From the NCBI RefSeq assembly GCF_000003815.2, contig NC_049985.1, positions 515,046 through 568,643 of the forward strand: DNA of 53,598 nucleotides, given 5' to 3'. The translations under genes were made by a program, and so were the position numbers. Of the stretch, positions 1 to 12,217 are shown in pieces. Under the pieces are notes generated by a model that was not told where the DNA came from, searched no databases, and worked only from the letters and a program-made list of their open reading frames with translations. This DNA comes from Branchiostoma floridae. Taxonomy: Eukaryota > Chordata > Leptocardii > Amphioxiformes > Branchiostomatidae. The first letter of the stretch is position 1; the number at the start of each line of letters is the position of its first letter.

Positions 1-730
1 AGCCCTGGACAGCGGAGTTTGTGTTACACAGACTACTGGCAATGGAAGCTTTGAAAAGTTCAGAAGCTGTTGTAGTCAGAGCAAACACCCAGCAAACATC
101 CCCGCAAACCAATGAGCAGTTGCTTAGAAGGGGAATTTCATCATATATTTGCCGCGACAAAATGCAACCAACGATACTGAATTTAAAACAGAACAAAGCT
201 AAGCCTCCACCACTTAACCCTGCCTGTACCATAGATTAAGCAGGCCCAAAAACCAAGCGAATATGACTAGCCCAAAACAACAAATTACCTGTATACAGTA
301 TGGAAATGGCATTACCAAAGAAACAAAAAGAAACACAGGACAAATCATACACATACCTTTCTCTTATGCCCACACTCTATACAGTTCTCCTCCACATTAG
401 AAAATTGCATCTTCTTCTGTTTAAGTTCAAGTTCAACCATGATTGCCAACAGGGTAAAGGAACTTGTACTGAAACTTAAAACTCAGTACTATACAGCTCT
501 AGAAACACCACAAAGAGTAATAAGCAAACTCCAATTATACCTGACCAACAGATATATAATCTTGTACACTCCCGTCATCTGGCAAACTGTCAGTGCCACT
601 AAGTAACCTGATACATTGAAGGTGGCCCAGGCCAGATGATGGTTCTACACCCAACCATAATCTGTTTTTAAAACCAAGCAGATATTGGGAGGATGCCCCA
701 ACCACACAAAAACAGGATCAACCTATACAG

Positions 731-1350
731 TATCAAGTTCAAGCACTAGGAGGCCCAAAATCAAACCTGACCACCAGGACACCACAAACAACTCACGTAC
801 CAAATAGCAACACAATGGTACCTTGCGTTCCGGAGATACAGCGCACGCCCCGTGCCCGCACAAAAGGTAACCTAAAATGTCAAGTTCAAGCACCAAGGGC
901 GCCAAAATCAAAATTGAGCATTATTCAGCCACCGCCGACACATGTGCCAAATATCATCGCGCCAGCACCAGCCGTTCAGAAGATATAACTCCGGAAACAC
1001 CCCTCTCGGACACAAAATTCGACCTGCCGGGTCAAGTTCAAACGCGACAAGGCCCAAAGTCAATCCTAGGCAACAGGCAACAACCCCCCACCCATGCACC
1101 AAAAATCGTCGCAATCGCGCGTATCGTTCCGGACACACAGCGCCAAAAGTGCCCCAAAAACACCAAAAATGCCACCTGCAATGTCAAGTTCAAACGCCAG
1201 GAGGCCCAAAATCAAACCTGAGTGTTAGGCTACCACCCCCAACCCACGTACCAAAAATCGTCGTGCTCGCACCATCCGTTCACGAGATACAGCGCCCTAC
1301 ATCCCCGGCTACCGAAAAGTTCCCACCAGCATCAAAACCATACCTGCATA
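731..1350 (+). repeat. Four diverged ~150-bp tandem modules of a dispersed repeat family
   Basis: TCAAGTTCAA...GGCCCAAA(A/G)TCAA starts recur at about 733, 881, 1033 and 1184, each followed by a CCCAC(G/A)TACCAAA motif. Related modules are at 5870-6045 (+), 14005-14390 (-) and 15840-16330 (-). Confidence 0.75.
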
Positions 1351-2082
1351 CATGCAGGTAATAATGTCTTTCCAATGCTAATTCATGTATCCGCGAGAAG
1401 TAATTCACGTGTACAAAGTACGCGTGACGTGGCGTGTGCTACCTTGCACTTTGTATGGTATTGTCTTGGAAATTGTGTTATATATTTCGTCAAATTTGCT
1501 TACATGCAGCTCTTTTTATCGTTGATATGTTTTTTTTGGGGGGGGGGGGTCTAACCGCCATACCTTATAGAGCGAGCAATTCGCGAGATGAAAACCCGAG
1601 TTACAGTGGCCGTACGTTTGTGCGTGGCGGGTTTGGCTTTGGTGTCAAGAACAGACTTTGAGATGAAAAAGTGGCGAAAGAAAAGAGCTAAGAATGGCGA
1701 TGAATGAGGTTAATATTTTCCCTTTAGTCGTTCGAGAGGAAAAAGGAAATGGTATGAAAGAAAAGCAAATAGAACATCAGAAGCTGTCTTGAAAAGAGGA
1801 AGGCTTCAGAAGAGATGAAAAAAAAAACATGCTTACTGTTTGGACCAGAGCGTACATGTATAAGGAAGCAATTCTTCTTCTCTTTTATTTATAGTATGCG
1901 AAATGTAAACTAAACAGCAAAGAAAGCTCAGCAAATAAAGTTTCCGAGTTTTGTCCGTTTGACCGTTCATTCCGCTGAGAAAAAAAACATCCACTCAAAA
2001 TAACCCCCAGAGTGACGCAGGCAATGGGCTAATTTCGGGTCGGTGACGTCAGTAGTGAAATCAGCAACGGTGACATGAACAA

Positions 2083-2395
2083 ACTGTAAACAACCGGAGA
2101 TCAGGCCTTGTATATCCCGCAGAACGCAAGCCTGACGACATGAGCTCGTTCTTGTCCAAGAACTATGATCGTAGAGTTGAGTTCACTGGGCCAGTGACAC
2201 TAAGTACACTCTGGAAAGCTTTAAATAACGTTGGTTGTAAACAAGCTGAGATCAAGCCTTGGATATCCCGCAGAACGCTAGCCTGGTGACACGGACTCGT
2301 TCTTGTCCCAGAACTATTGTAAATTTGAGCTCATTGTCACCAAGTAGTAAGGGTACCCTCACTAGACAGCTTTCAACAACGTTGTTGCTTAGAGT
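2083..2395 (+). repeat. Tandem duplication, ~151-bp period
   Basis: TATATCCCGCAGAACGCAAG (2110) and GATATCCCGCAGAACGCTAG (2261) are followed by the same ACTCGTTCTTGTCC block and end in AACAACGTTG. Confidence 0.8.
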
Positions 2396-2763
2396 TAGAC
2401 GACATGACCACCTGTTGTCGCGTGCCTGTGAAGCTGCTGGGTTTTTCCAGACGGCCTTTTCGATGAATTTCGTGCGACAAGCCCACCACTGTCCTAAGAA
2501 TGTTCTTATTGTTCTTTTACACTCTTTTAAGTACAGATCATGATGATAACTTAGAGAGAGCGAAAATACCCTGCCATGACTGACTGACATAATGATAAAC
2601 CAAAAGTAGGATTACAATGGTGATATCTTACTGCATCTACATGACTGATATATGCTAGTACTATTGGTACATACCAACGGCTCTCCTAAGAACGACGTTA
2701 ATGAATTTAAGACCTGCAGTATTGCACGTTCTCTTTCAAGCCAAGTACAGACCATCGTGATAA

Positions 2764-2896
2764 TACCCCCCTCACATTAGGCGAAAATCGGTCTCTGCCA
2801 TTTCTTCGTCGGCAGCAGGGTCATGCCTCCTCGTAATCTAGAGCTCGCAGACTCGTCGTCCGATCGATTTTCGCTACATGTGAGGGGGGGGGGGTA
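2764..2896. mobile_element. MITE, about 133 bp
   Basis: Left end TACCCCCCTCACATTAGGCG with AAAATCG, right end CGATTTTCGCTACATGTGAG with a G run and TA. A related end (AATGTGAGGGGGGTA) lies at 11124-11138. Confidence 0.8.
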
Positions 2897-3049
2897 TAGG
2901 GCAGAAGTGCAATAACAGAGAAGTAAGAACGTGAGGGGAACAAGCCGGTACAAAATCCCGACCACTGCTATCTGAGCGCCCCAACCTCTGCTTGGAGAAT
3001 AATATCTTTTAAAATATGTTTATACTCTTTCAAGCTAAGGTAAGGCCAT

Positions 3050-4060
3050 GGTGATAAAGCATGTACAATAACAGAGATATAAGAATGTGATATCTTAATA
3101 CATCTAACGTGACTTGTGAACGCCAGAATGTACAGGTTGAACTTCTTATCGCTTCTTAATACAGTCGTAAATGCAGGGACAAATTGACCTTATGATACGT
3201 GATTTATTTAACTTCATAAGGAATAAGGCATAAAGATATCTTTTGTATATCAATTCACAGCTAATATGAAAAAAAACCTCTCTCCAACGGATCCCCCCAG
3301 TGTCACTGACGAAAGACACCGGATGGTGTACGAAACGTCAGACCAAAAATAAGGCAAAATCATGTCCAGCTGCTTCAGTAGCTACTATCCGGCGCATCTT
3401 ATTACCTGGATGTCTAACCTTCGTCGACATAAGGAATATCAACTTTCATTTTCTATGTAAGAATCTAAGTGTGCTCTGACATTTTCTATGTAAGAATCAA
3501 AATGTGCTCTCACGAAGCTGTGTCACTGCGGACGTGACCGTTTCCAAAATCATATCCAGTTGCTTGAGTTACTGCTTTTTTGGGGGGCGTAATTGCATAC
3601 GGAATAATTTTACTTGCTATTCAAGACTGTAATTGTGCTCTCACGAACCCGTGGTACAATTACAGTGATATAAAAATGCGATATCTTACTTAATACATCT
3701 TAAGTGGCTTATGTACACACGAATGTACAGGTTTAGCGTCTTCTCGCTTATTACAGCTATGAATATAGGGATAGATTGAGCTATACGTGATTTGTCTAAC
3801 TGTGTAAGGAATAGGAATTGCTATTTGCTATTCAATAATCGAAATGTGATCTCACGAACCTGTGGTACAATTATAGTGATATGAAAATGTAATATCTTAA
3901 TTTCTTAAGTGGCTTATGTAGAAATGTACACTTTTAGCGTCTTCTCGCTTCTAGATTGAGCTGATACGTGATTTGTCTAACTGCATAAGGAGTATGAATT
4001 TTTACTTGCTATTCAAGACTCTAAACGTGCTCTCACGAACCCGTGTTCCTGTGGACGTGA
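3050..4060 (+). repeat. Diverged tandem units of 200-240 bp
   Basis: GATATCTTA...CTTAA.TGGCTTATGTA, TTTAGCGTCTTCTCGCTT and ACGTGATTTGTCTAACTG recur near 3660-3830 and 3870-4000, with an older unit at 3080-3220. A foldback repeat fragment (GACGAAAGACACCGGATGG) lies at 3300-3420. No gene seen. Confidence 0.65.
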
Positions 4061-4890
4061 CCAGGCCATAATCCGGCCCGATCCCCGCACATGTACCGTG
4101 TAGCCGGGTTTAACGTTGTTTGACATGCTGCATTAGAAACGCGGATGTAGAGGAGCCCCGATATATATTATACCTACAGCTGGCTGAGGGGTTCTGTTAT
4201 AGCGTTTCGGCTGTAGGAGCGGATTTTCCTTCGTTTTAGGTTATGATGTTTAAATCCTTAGTACTGCTTATTCACATTGTAAGGCTGCATCACTTTATTT
4301 CCTTGGTTCTCGAAAGTTTTAGGGCAAAATTTAAAAGGGCAAGATTATATACGTATAGCTGACGGATTCTAATATATCGTTATTGCTGTAGGAGAGGGTT
4401 TCTCTTGTTTTAATTTGGAAACTGTGCAGGGTTGTCTCCAGATTTATTTTTATTTCGTCCCACTCATTGTTCGGAAGCCCATATTGTTGATTTTCCTTGT
4501 AAAATCTGTCATTTTAATCTTATGATAAAAACACATTTTTACCAATTTATGTACTAAAGCTCAGATTTTTGGGTCGGATGGGGTGAATTTTCTCTTCCAT
4601 CTCATCACACACATTTCTGTCCCCAGACGGACGGACGGGTCCTGGAGACAGCCCTGGAATTGTGTAATCTGTAATGTTGCTTGTTTGAATTGTTGGGACA
4701 TACGAATTGATTTCTTTGGTTGTTGAACGTTTTATAGCAATATTTAGGCACGGAGGCAATATTAGAATATAAGACTTGGAGGAAAACTTAAATAGGATTA
4801 TAATATTCAAACCCAAAAAAGATACAAACTTTTCCTCAGACTCAGTTTTCATACTGATCTGGCAGCCAGCATCATGTTTTTTTTTAGATT
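4060..4890. other. No gene recognised
   Basis: Low-complexity AT-rich sequence with two weakly related blocks around GCTGTAGGAG (4210 and 4388). The 118-codon minus frame here shows no domain. Confidence 0.5.
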
Positions 4891-5390
4891 CAAGAACCAA
4901 CAAATTGAATCAAGACGTACATATGAAAGGCGCCCTGCTATGTTCCGTACATGGCCCTTATTGCTGAGTGACAGCCGTTGAATAAAGCTTGCTGTGAAAC
5001 TACTTGACAGTCATTATGTTTCTAGATCCAAAAACCAATAAATTGAATTGGGGTGACCTTAAACCTGCATTATAGCGCCCGGTGTATTTGGTATATGTTG
5101 CATTTCCCCGAGTGACAGCCATTGAATAAAGCTTGCTGTGAAACTACTTGACAGTCATTTACAGAGCAATACGTGCCACGTGTTTGGCCGTCACTGAAAT
5201 ATTAGGTTAGCATCATCCCTTCTGGTTCCTAATCAAGTTCTCCTCTGTACGAACAGTACTTATAAACGATGTACAATATAATTACCAGTCTATAACATCA
5301 TCCCTTCTGATTCTTAATTAAGTTTCTTCTGTACGAATAGTCACCGTAAGTGGTGTAAAAATATAATCATCACCAGTCTATAACAGTAAT
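4890..5390 (+). repeat. Two short tandem duplications
   Basis: GTTGAATAAAGCTTGCTGTG recurs at 4977 and 5123 with flanks (about 146-bp period). CATCATCCCTTCTG recurs at 5211 and 5298 (about 87-bp period). Confidence 0.75.
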
Positions 5391-5404
5391 TGTGTATACC
5401 GTTT

Positions 5405-5515
5405 GTTGCCCTTATGATAATGAAGTTTATTTGCAAGTTCTTGCCCGAGGGCTAATTGCAACATGAAGCATACAGAAGATATAGTAAACATACATAAAAT
5501 AAAGTAATTTGGTAT
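5405..5515 (-). mobile_element. Possible non-LTR 3' end fragment
   Basis: ATGAAGTTTATTTGCAAG followed by TTGCCCGAGGGCTAATTGC resembles the TTTATTTGCATGACCTTGCCC tail of element 2 and a similar stretch at 48105-48160. Short and diverged. Confidence 0.35.
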
Positions 5516-5869
5516 GGATAACAATGGTGACAAGTGTAAACAAGTGACTATTCTATCCATGATATTGACTGCTGAGAGCTACAATCTACGCATTTGGGGT
5601 TTGACTTCTTTTCTGGAAGCAGTGGAAGATTTGTTTTCGTCGGTAAGCGTTTGGAAATTTTGGTGTGTTTTGCAAACCTCTTCAAATAACTCCTTTCTTT
5701 CCTGGTTATTGGAGAGGCAGTCTCCGGGAAATTGTACTTTAATGTACACTACAGTGGTTTGTGACATTTATATATCACATCTCGAACAAGGTATCTGCCA
5801 ACAAAAAGATCAAGACCATAGAATGTCCGGGTCAAAAGGCACTAAAAATGGAAGTTCTGCTGAAGTACC

Positions 5870-6045
5870 AAGGTCACACACCAGGAGGCTCAAAATCGAC
5901 CTTCATACCTTCGTATTTCCAACACCTACCCACATACCAAATATCGTTACAATCCATCCGGAGGCCCTTAAGTTATGCCACAAATATCCGGAAACACAAT
6001 CAGACAGACACACCAAAAAACTATACCTCCATTTTTCATGCAGGT
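5870..6045 (+). repeat. Copy of the dispersed ~150-bp module family
   Basis: CACCAGGAGGCTCAAAATCG and CCCACATACCAAATATCGTT match the modules at 731-1350. It ends ACTATACCTCCATTTTTCAT, the reverse complement of the start of the copy at 14005. Confidence 0.7.
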
Positions 6046-6289
6046 AATAGGTTGGTAGTTTGGTACAATTACATAGCAGTCGCAAACGGAATGTGTTATT
6101 GTCTGCGTGATGTGCTTCTACTAGTTCTACAACAAGCCTTACATGAAATTTCTACCCACGAACATAAGCGGTTGTTATCATTCCCCTTGTTGTATCTCGC
6201 AATCATACTCTCCACTCATGCAGTGGGCCTATGATAAATTACTTACAGCGAGGGGAGCTATAAGCTTAGTACCACAAGCTGGAAGTATT

Positions 6290-7545
6290 ATTCTTCCAAT
6301 AGAATCGTTGTCCTTCTAGAACAAACCTTACGCAATTTTTTTTCTCACGGTCACCCATCGTGATAATGTCGTTCTTGAAATAATTTGCAGGTAGTATTAG
6401 TAATACGTCTGATATAAAGAAAATGTGCGCTGTCCCAGGCTTATTACAAATTGATAATTGCTTGTAGATGCCTCAACCAGAACGCATTAGTACTTTTCAC
6501 ATACTGTAAATGCAGAAATGTTCGCGGTGGATTAATGTTCGCGGTTTTCGCGATGACCACTTCACCGCGAATTTAAAACCACCGCGAACATTTTTCTACA
6601 ATGATACTATTAGATTGCAGTCTATGGTATTACCGCGAAATTAAATCCCCGCGAACTTAAAAACATTTACAGTAATATGCTTCTCCTACTAAAATCTTAA
6701 AATGAATTTTCTCACAGATGGTGCTGTTACCCTGGCTTAAATTATTCGTCGGTCGGTGTCAGCATACATGTACTTTAAAATACAAATTGTACGTTGTAGC
6801 CGCGAGCTTATGACAAATTAATCAAAAAACCGCTCTTTCATAGATGCCCCCAACAGAACGAGTGACTGTTCGCGTAATATTCTTTATCCTAGTTTAATCA
6901 TGGAACCATTTTTCTACTCACAGTTGACGCTTTTACCCTTGTTGAAATTATTGCCCGGTCGGTGTTAGCATACAAAATGCACGTTGCAGTCGGCTAATGA
7001 CAAATTAATAATCGCTCATACATGGATGCCCCAACACAACGCATATAAAGACTGATCACGTAATATCATGCTTCTCTCTCTAAAATCTCAGAACAAATAT
7101 TCTACTTACAGTTGGTGCTGTGTCGGTCGATGTTAGCATACATGTACAGTACTTTAAAATACAAAATGTACGTTGCAGTCTGCTCATGAGAAATTAACCG
7201 CTCATACATAGATGCCCCCAACCAAGGACAGAACGCATAAAGAGTATCACGTAATATACTTCATCCACTAAACAAATTTTCTACTTCCAGTTTCGCAATG
7301 TTTTTGTTGTAGTGGTCGTTCTTGTTTGAATGACAGGCAGGCAGAAATGTTGGTGTTATCATACAAGCTGTTAACGTTGCAACCGGCTTATGACAAATTA
7401 ATATGCCCCAACAGAGCGCACGTAATATCATACTTCTCCCACTCAAATCTCCGAACAAATTTCCAACTTACAGTTCCTCAAGGCTGTTGTCCTTGTTGTC
7501 GACGTTCTTGCTTGAATGCCAGGCAGGTAGGTTTAGTGAGGAGAG
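6290..7545 (-). repeat. Diverged tandem array, about five units of 200-250 bp
   Basis: Shared landmarks are TGACAAATTAAT, GATGCCCCAAC, CGTAATAT, TTCTACTTACAGTTGGTGCT and GTTAGCATACA. On the minus strand several units contain the ACT|GTAAGTAG donor-like sequence, so the array may copy the boundary of the possible exon at 7471. A MITE interrupts it at 6502-6674. Confidence 0.7.
6502..6674. mobile_element. MITE, 173 bp
   Basis: The ends are inverted: TACTGTAAATG at 6502 and CATTTACAGTA ending at 6674. The interior is rich in GTTCGCGG and its complement CCGCGAAC. Confidence 0.8.
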
Positions 7546-7743
7546 CCATGATGTGTGTGTAGAGGAGAGAGAAGCCACAAGCCCGCCGGTGAGAGAGAGT
7601 GTGAGTGTGTGTGCGCCCGCGGTCCGGGTCTGTTTACCCACACATTCCCCCGGTACCAAGGAGCGCGCTTCTGTGGTCGTGACGTCACGGACACGCAACG
7701 CGCATGCTCCCCGCCCGGACCCAACGTTAAGGTGGTATCTCAC
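7471..7743 (-). other. Possible first exon, unrecognised, minus strand
   Basis: An open frame of 91 codons (7743-7468) runs out of the CpG-rich patch and crosses a GTAAGT donor at 7471. The predicted peptide has no recognisable domain, so this could be a 5' UTR exon. Copies of its end (CAAGAACG...GAAACT) recur downstream on the minus strand, for example at 7285-7345. Confidence 0.3.
7560..7730. promoter_or_regulatory. CpG-rich promoter-like patch with CRE and NRF1-like sites
   Basis: TGACGTCA at about 7680-7687 and GCGCATGC at about 7700-7707 lie in an unusually CpG-rich stretch (CCCGCGGTCCGGG, GGAGCGCGC). On the minus strand a possible exon follows and ends GAACT|GTAAGT at about 7471. Confidence 0.4.
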
Positions 7744-7984
7744 TGCACTTGGGACACCGGTGTGGCACTGCGGGGTTAGAAAGAATACCGAACGAATTTC
7801 AGAGATAAAGAACGAATTTTCTTATAAATAATTACGTTTTGTGTATTTTGTTGTCTTCTACGTCATACGTACACGTATTATGCAATGTCTGAATTATTAA
7901 AAACCGCGAAAATAACAAAACAGCGCCGCCGAACGAACCCCGTAGTGCCGCACTGGTACCCCAACTGAAGTGAGAGTCTACCTT
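7729..7984. mobile_element. MITE, about 256 bp
   Basis: Left end AAGGTGGTATCTCACTGCAC with GGCACTGCGGGGTT is inverted on the right as AACCCCGTAGTGCCGC with GTGAGAGTCTACCTT. Arms of about 50 bp. Confidence 0.75.
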
Positions 7985-8164
7985 TACGTAGTAACGTCCT
8001 TTTGCTGTCTCGTAGAAGACTTTATTTGACAATGAAGCATACAACAGCTTTTGTTTATTTTTAGCACCATGTATGTGTAATTAAGAATATATGTTGATGG
8101 ATTTATTAGGACTTTAATCATGTGAACTGTACGGGGAAACACATGCAGGCCCTCAGTAAGTGTT

Positions 8165-8345
8165 GAAGAAACACATCCTGTGGTGGCTGGGGCCGAGGCT
8201 AGGTACTGGTTGATGCCGGACGTCAGTACGCTGCTGTGGTGGCTGGGACCGAGGCTATGTAATGTAATGCCGGACTTCAGTGTGCCGGAGGCTACTAATG
8301 GTTAATGTGGGACGTTAATAGTTAATACCGGACGTCAGCGCGGTA
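8165..8345 (+). repeat. Short tandem duplication
   Basis: GTGGTGGCTGGGGCCGAGGC and GATGCCGGACGTCAGT recur at about 8172 and 8234, with a third diverged unit to 8345. Confidence 0.7.
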
Positions 8346-8454
8346 CTTAATCATGAGCGGCGGTTACAGTTTAATTTGCGTGTGGAAGTCAGCTGAGGAA
8401 GGTCAACACAGGCGATCTGAGCTTTGTTTGGCCGGAGACTAATATTATTACCCC

Positions 8455-9970
8455 GAACAGATGGCAAGGGCAGAACGACCCACCGAAATGTAGCAAACAC
8501 CGAAATGTAGCAAACAAGAGATCGCCTGACGCAAAATTGTATTCTTTTCCTGACGCAAAATGTCGGCATCATGTGATCAAGACAGGCATAAGAGGGAAAT
8601 TATACACAGGCTAGAGTTATTATGTTGGAAAGATACTACGTAGAACAGATGGCAAGGGCAGATCGACCCACCCGAAATGTAGCAAACACCGAAATGTAGC
8701 AAACAAGAGATCGCCTGACGCAAAATTGTATTCTTTTCCTGACGCAAAATGTCGGCATCATGTGATCAAGACAGGCATAAGAGGGAAATTATACACAGGC
8801 TAGAGTACTTATGTTGGAATTACGTAGAACTAGGGCTGGGTATCGGTACAGCGTACCGGTACAAAACCGGTTTTTCTTATTGGACCGGTCCAGAAAAACC
8901 GGACCTGAAAAAATTAGATGGACCGGATGTTGGACCGATTAGAAAATTAACAGATTATCTTATCAGTTATTCACACGTTTTGGCGCTTGCTGGTGGAAGA
9001 AAATAACAAGAGTAAAGAAGAGTACAGTTTATAGTAATTCATACCAAGTTTTAACAGCCAATCGTACAGTTGCGGCGCAGTGCGCCGGATTTTCAAAACG
9101 CCACTGTAAGTCTTATACTCCACTGAACAGATTTCTTTGTAGTGAAATGGACCATTGGTATGAGTCATACTGAATCAGGTCCAGGTTCAGGTCCGGACCT
9201 GGACCTGATCCTTTGGACCTGAACCGGACCTGGACCGGAATTTTCTGTACCGGTACCCAGCCCTACGTAGAACAGATGGCAAGGGCAGATCGACCCGCCG
9301 AAATGTAGCAAACACCAGATCGGCTAACGCAAAATATGTATCATTTTTTTGACGCAAGATGCTGGAATCATGTGATCAAGATAAGCATTAGGGGAAAATT
9401 AGACACAATTTAAGGTGGCATGGCTAGAGTTCTTATGTTGGAATGATACTACATGAGGACAGATGGCAAGGGCAGAAATACACCGAAATGTAGCAAACAT
9501 GAGATCGCCTGACACAAAATTGTATCCTTTTTATTTTCTGACGCAAAATTTCGGCATCATGTGACCAAGACAGGCGTTAGGGAAAAAGTATACCAAGTCT
9601 AAGGTGGTTAGAGGTTGGAATGATACTATATACAACAGATGGCAAGAGCAGAAACCCACCTAAATGTAGCAAACATGAGATCGCCTGACGCAAAAAAATA
9701 TTGTTTCCTTTTCCTGACGCAAATTGTGAAATCATGTGATCAGCAAAGGTATAAGGGAAAAATTATACACTGTCTACGGTGGCTAGAGGTCGGAATGATA
9801 CTACCAAGAACAGATGGTAGGGGCAAAGCATCACGTAAAATTGTATCGCATGCACCTTTCTGACGCAAAACGACTGAATGTGAGACGTAAACGAGGAAGT
9901 TAATTAAGGAAAGGTAATACAGGGTATAATTGTATCCTCTTTCTGACGCAAAAATGTATCACAAAATTGT
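8455..9970 (+). repeat. Satellite-like tandem array, about seven units of ~180 bp
   Basis: GAACAGATGGCAAGGGCAGA, CCGAAATGTAGCAAACA, GAGATCGCCTGACGCAAAAT and CATGTGATCAAGACAGGC recur from about 8455, 8645, 9270, 9455, 9633 and 9808, increasingly diverged to the right. The hAT-like element is inserted in it. Confidence 0.88.
8831..9265. mobile_element. Non-autonomous hAT-like transposon with 8-bp target duplication
   Basis: Terminal inverted repeats TAGGGCTGGGTATCGGTAC and GTACCGGTACCCAGCCCTA, each flanked by CGTAGAAC (8823-8830 and 9266-9273). An 8-bp duplication and TAGGGCTGGG ends are typical of hAT elements. The interior has no transposase frame and is rich in CCGGACC. Confidence 0.9.
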
Positions 9971-10503
9971 ATCCTTGTACTGTCACAAAACGACTAACGT
10001 TGAAAATTAACCACGTACACACGGAGCATAATATGTTATTTTTTGTTCATTTTCGTCAATATCGTACATTTGAATGAATATTAGCACTCTGAAGTTTCAT
10101 GAGGACATCTCTTGTTTGCTTGTTTATTCATTTATTTACTCAGGAAACCCATGAGTAACATAAAAGATAGCTACTAGTTTTCCAAGAGTTACTTATCACA
10201 CCTGTACAACAAGGCCATATGAGTTCGGTGTTGACTTTTTTGCCTTGGATAAAGTTTGTGGTGACAGAAATCATTTTTTTGTTCAAAGACCAGGATGCAC
10301 AATGGTGGGTCAATAAAAAAAAAACTTCTTCCAAAACGTTTACCCAAGCCAAAATGTCAGTATGGAACTCGCATTGACTAGATACATACACAAGTGTGAA
10401 CTGGGCCATCAACCAGAAACCCGACAGGGGAATAGCACCCGCTGAGATGCAAAGCTAATTCCTCAGAAGTCCGAATCTTTTTATCGAATTTTCTATCAAA
10501 GAT

Positions 10504-11098
10504 NNNNNNNNNNNNNNNNNNNNNNNNNNNNNNNNNNNNNNNNNNNNNNNNNNNNNNNNNNNNNNNNNNNNNNNNNNNNNNNNNNNNNNNNNNNNNNNNN
10601 NNNNNNNNNNNNNNNNNNNNNNNNNNNNNNNNNNNNNNNNNNNNNNNNNNNNNNNNNNNNNNNNNNNNNNNNNNNNNNNNNNNNNNNNNNNNNNNNNNNN
10701 NNNNNNNNNNNNNNNNNNNNNNNNNNNNNNNNNNNNNNNNNNNNNNNNNNNNNNNNNNNNNNNNNNNNNNNNNNNNNNNNNNNNNNNNNNNNNNNNNNNN
10801 NNNNNNNNNNNNNNNNNNNNNNNNNNNNNNNNNNNNNNNNNNNNNNNNNNNNNNNNNNNNNNNNNNNNNNNNNNNNNNNNNNNNNNNNNNNNNNNNNNNN
10901 NNNNNNNNNNNNNNNNNNNNNNNNNNNNNNNNNNNNNNNNNNNNNNNNNNNNNNNNNNNNNNNNNNNNNNNNNNNNNNNNNNNNNNNNNNNNNNNNNNNN
11001 NNNNNNNNNNNNNNNNNNNNNNNNNNNNNNNNNNNNNNNNNNNNNNNNNNNNNNNNNNNNNNNNNNNNNNNNNNNNNNNNNNNNNNNNNNNNNNNNNN
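10504..11098. other. Assembly gap (595 Ns)
   Basis: A run of unknown bases. Reading frames that cross it carry no information. Its right edge lies next to a long inverted repeat, a likely cause of the break. Confidence 1.
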
Positions 11099-11141
11099 AG
11101 GCAAAGTATATCACCTTCCGCCCAATGTGAGGGGGGTATTA

Positions 11142-11388
11142 CGTGGCTTGGGCGGGCTTTTGCGGGCTGCGTACCTAGTGTAAGCTCTCTACGGGCCAGA
11201 TAAAGCCTTCTGCCGCTTAGATAGTCGTCTGCACCCGGTAGGATTCTCACGTGGTAGGACTTTGCCCAGTCACCATTAAACTCCCACCGGGCAAAATCCT
11301 ACCGGGTGCAGACGATCACCCCGGCGGTAGAAAGCCTTATCTGCCCCGTAGAGAGCCTACATTAGCTACGCAGGCCACCCAAGCCACG
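11142..11388. mobile_element. Foldback element with ~100-bp inverted arms
   Basis: CGTGGCTTGGGCGGGC, TAAGCTCTCTACGGG and GTCTGCACCCGGTAGGATT on the left are inverted as AATCCTACCGGGTGCAGAC, CCCGTAGAGAGCCTACATTA and GCCACCCAAGCCACG on the right. The loop is about 50 bp. Confidence 0.85.
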
Positions 11389-11827
11389 AAGGACTGGGTT
11401 TCAGGTTACGATTTCTGATGAGAAGATGTTGTAATTAGAACGGTGTCACACTGTACACAGTGGGGATCAATTTTCCCGACACAGAGCATGTTGTGTGTGT
11501 ACGTGACGAGATTGATACAGTGACATGCAAACGGTAACTAGAATGAAATCTGCCTGTCAGAAAATTAATCACGACCATGTTCAAATTATGAAATACCCAA
11601 ACATAAGTCCCGCTGCAGTGACATAGAGAGCTGCTAGGAGGCCCATAAATGAACTTGATAAAATTGTGAAATACTTTCCCACATACAAAATGTCATCAAT
11701 GCACCAATCGATTTCTGCTATTCTCTGCTCTGTTGTATTGGTTCTGTACTCAATCATGTTTGGAACTACATTCTTCACATTGCAGCAACACCTGGCTGAA
11801 GGGTCAAGTAGAACCAGTCAGTATTAC

Positions 11828-12217
11828 CCTGAGGCATCCTCCTACGCACGGTCCCCAACGGCTAGCTGACTCAGCCTATGGGGCCCTGCTATCTCATGGC
11901 CTACCCGCAGTTACTTTCAGTTCCTCGTCGCCCTGCTTATAAATATTAATGAGCTTACCCTTATATGGGCAGCTAGTCGTTGATGATCGGGCGTAGGAGG
12001 AAGCTGCTATGTAAGACGTAACATGATTGGCTGATAGCTTCCCAGCGGCCTTTGTGAGACAGCTTTCGACGATAAAAAGCCCAAGAAAAGCCTATTCTCT
12101 GATTGGTTGACAGCTGGTTTGTGGCGACAATCATAATAACCACTGATAGGGCATGAGATAGCAGGGCCCCATAGGCTGATGCCGTTGGGGACCGGGCGTT
12201 AGGAGGAAGCCCTGAGG
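11828..12217. mobile_element. Foldback element, about 390 bp
   Basis: CCTGAGGCATCCTCCTACGC, GGTCCCCAACGG and AGCCTATGGGGCCCTGCTAT at the left end are inverted at the right end (ATAGCAGGGCCCCATAGGCT, CCGTTGGGGACC, AGGAGGAAGCCCTGAGG). Confidence 0.85.

Noticed and set aside
877-1361. Overlapping plus-strand frames of 114 and 139 codons
   Set aside because: They run through the diverged tandem modules, overlap in different frames and show no domain or conserved codon pattern.
5514-6234. Plus-strand frames of 177 and 157 codons
   Set aside because: They overlap in different frames and run through a dispersed repeat module that also occurs at 731-1350 and 14005-14390; no domain.
10378-11250. 290-, 219- and 202-codon minus-strand reading frames
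   Set aside because: They consist almost wholly of the N gap, so the translation is meaningless.
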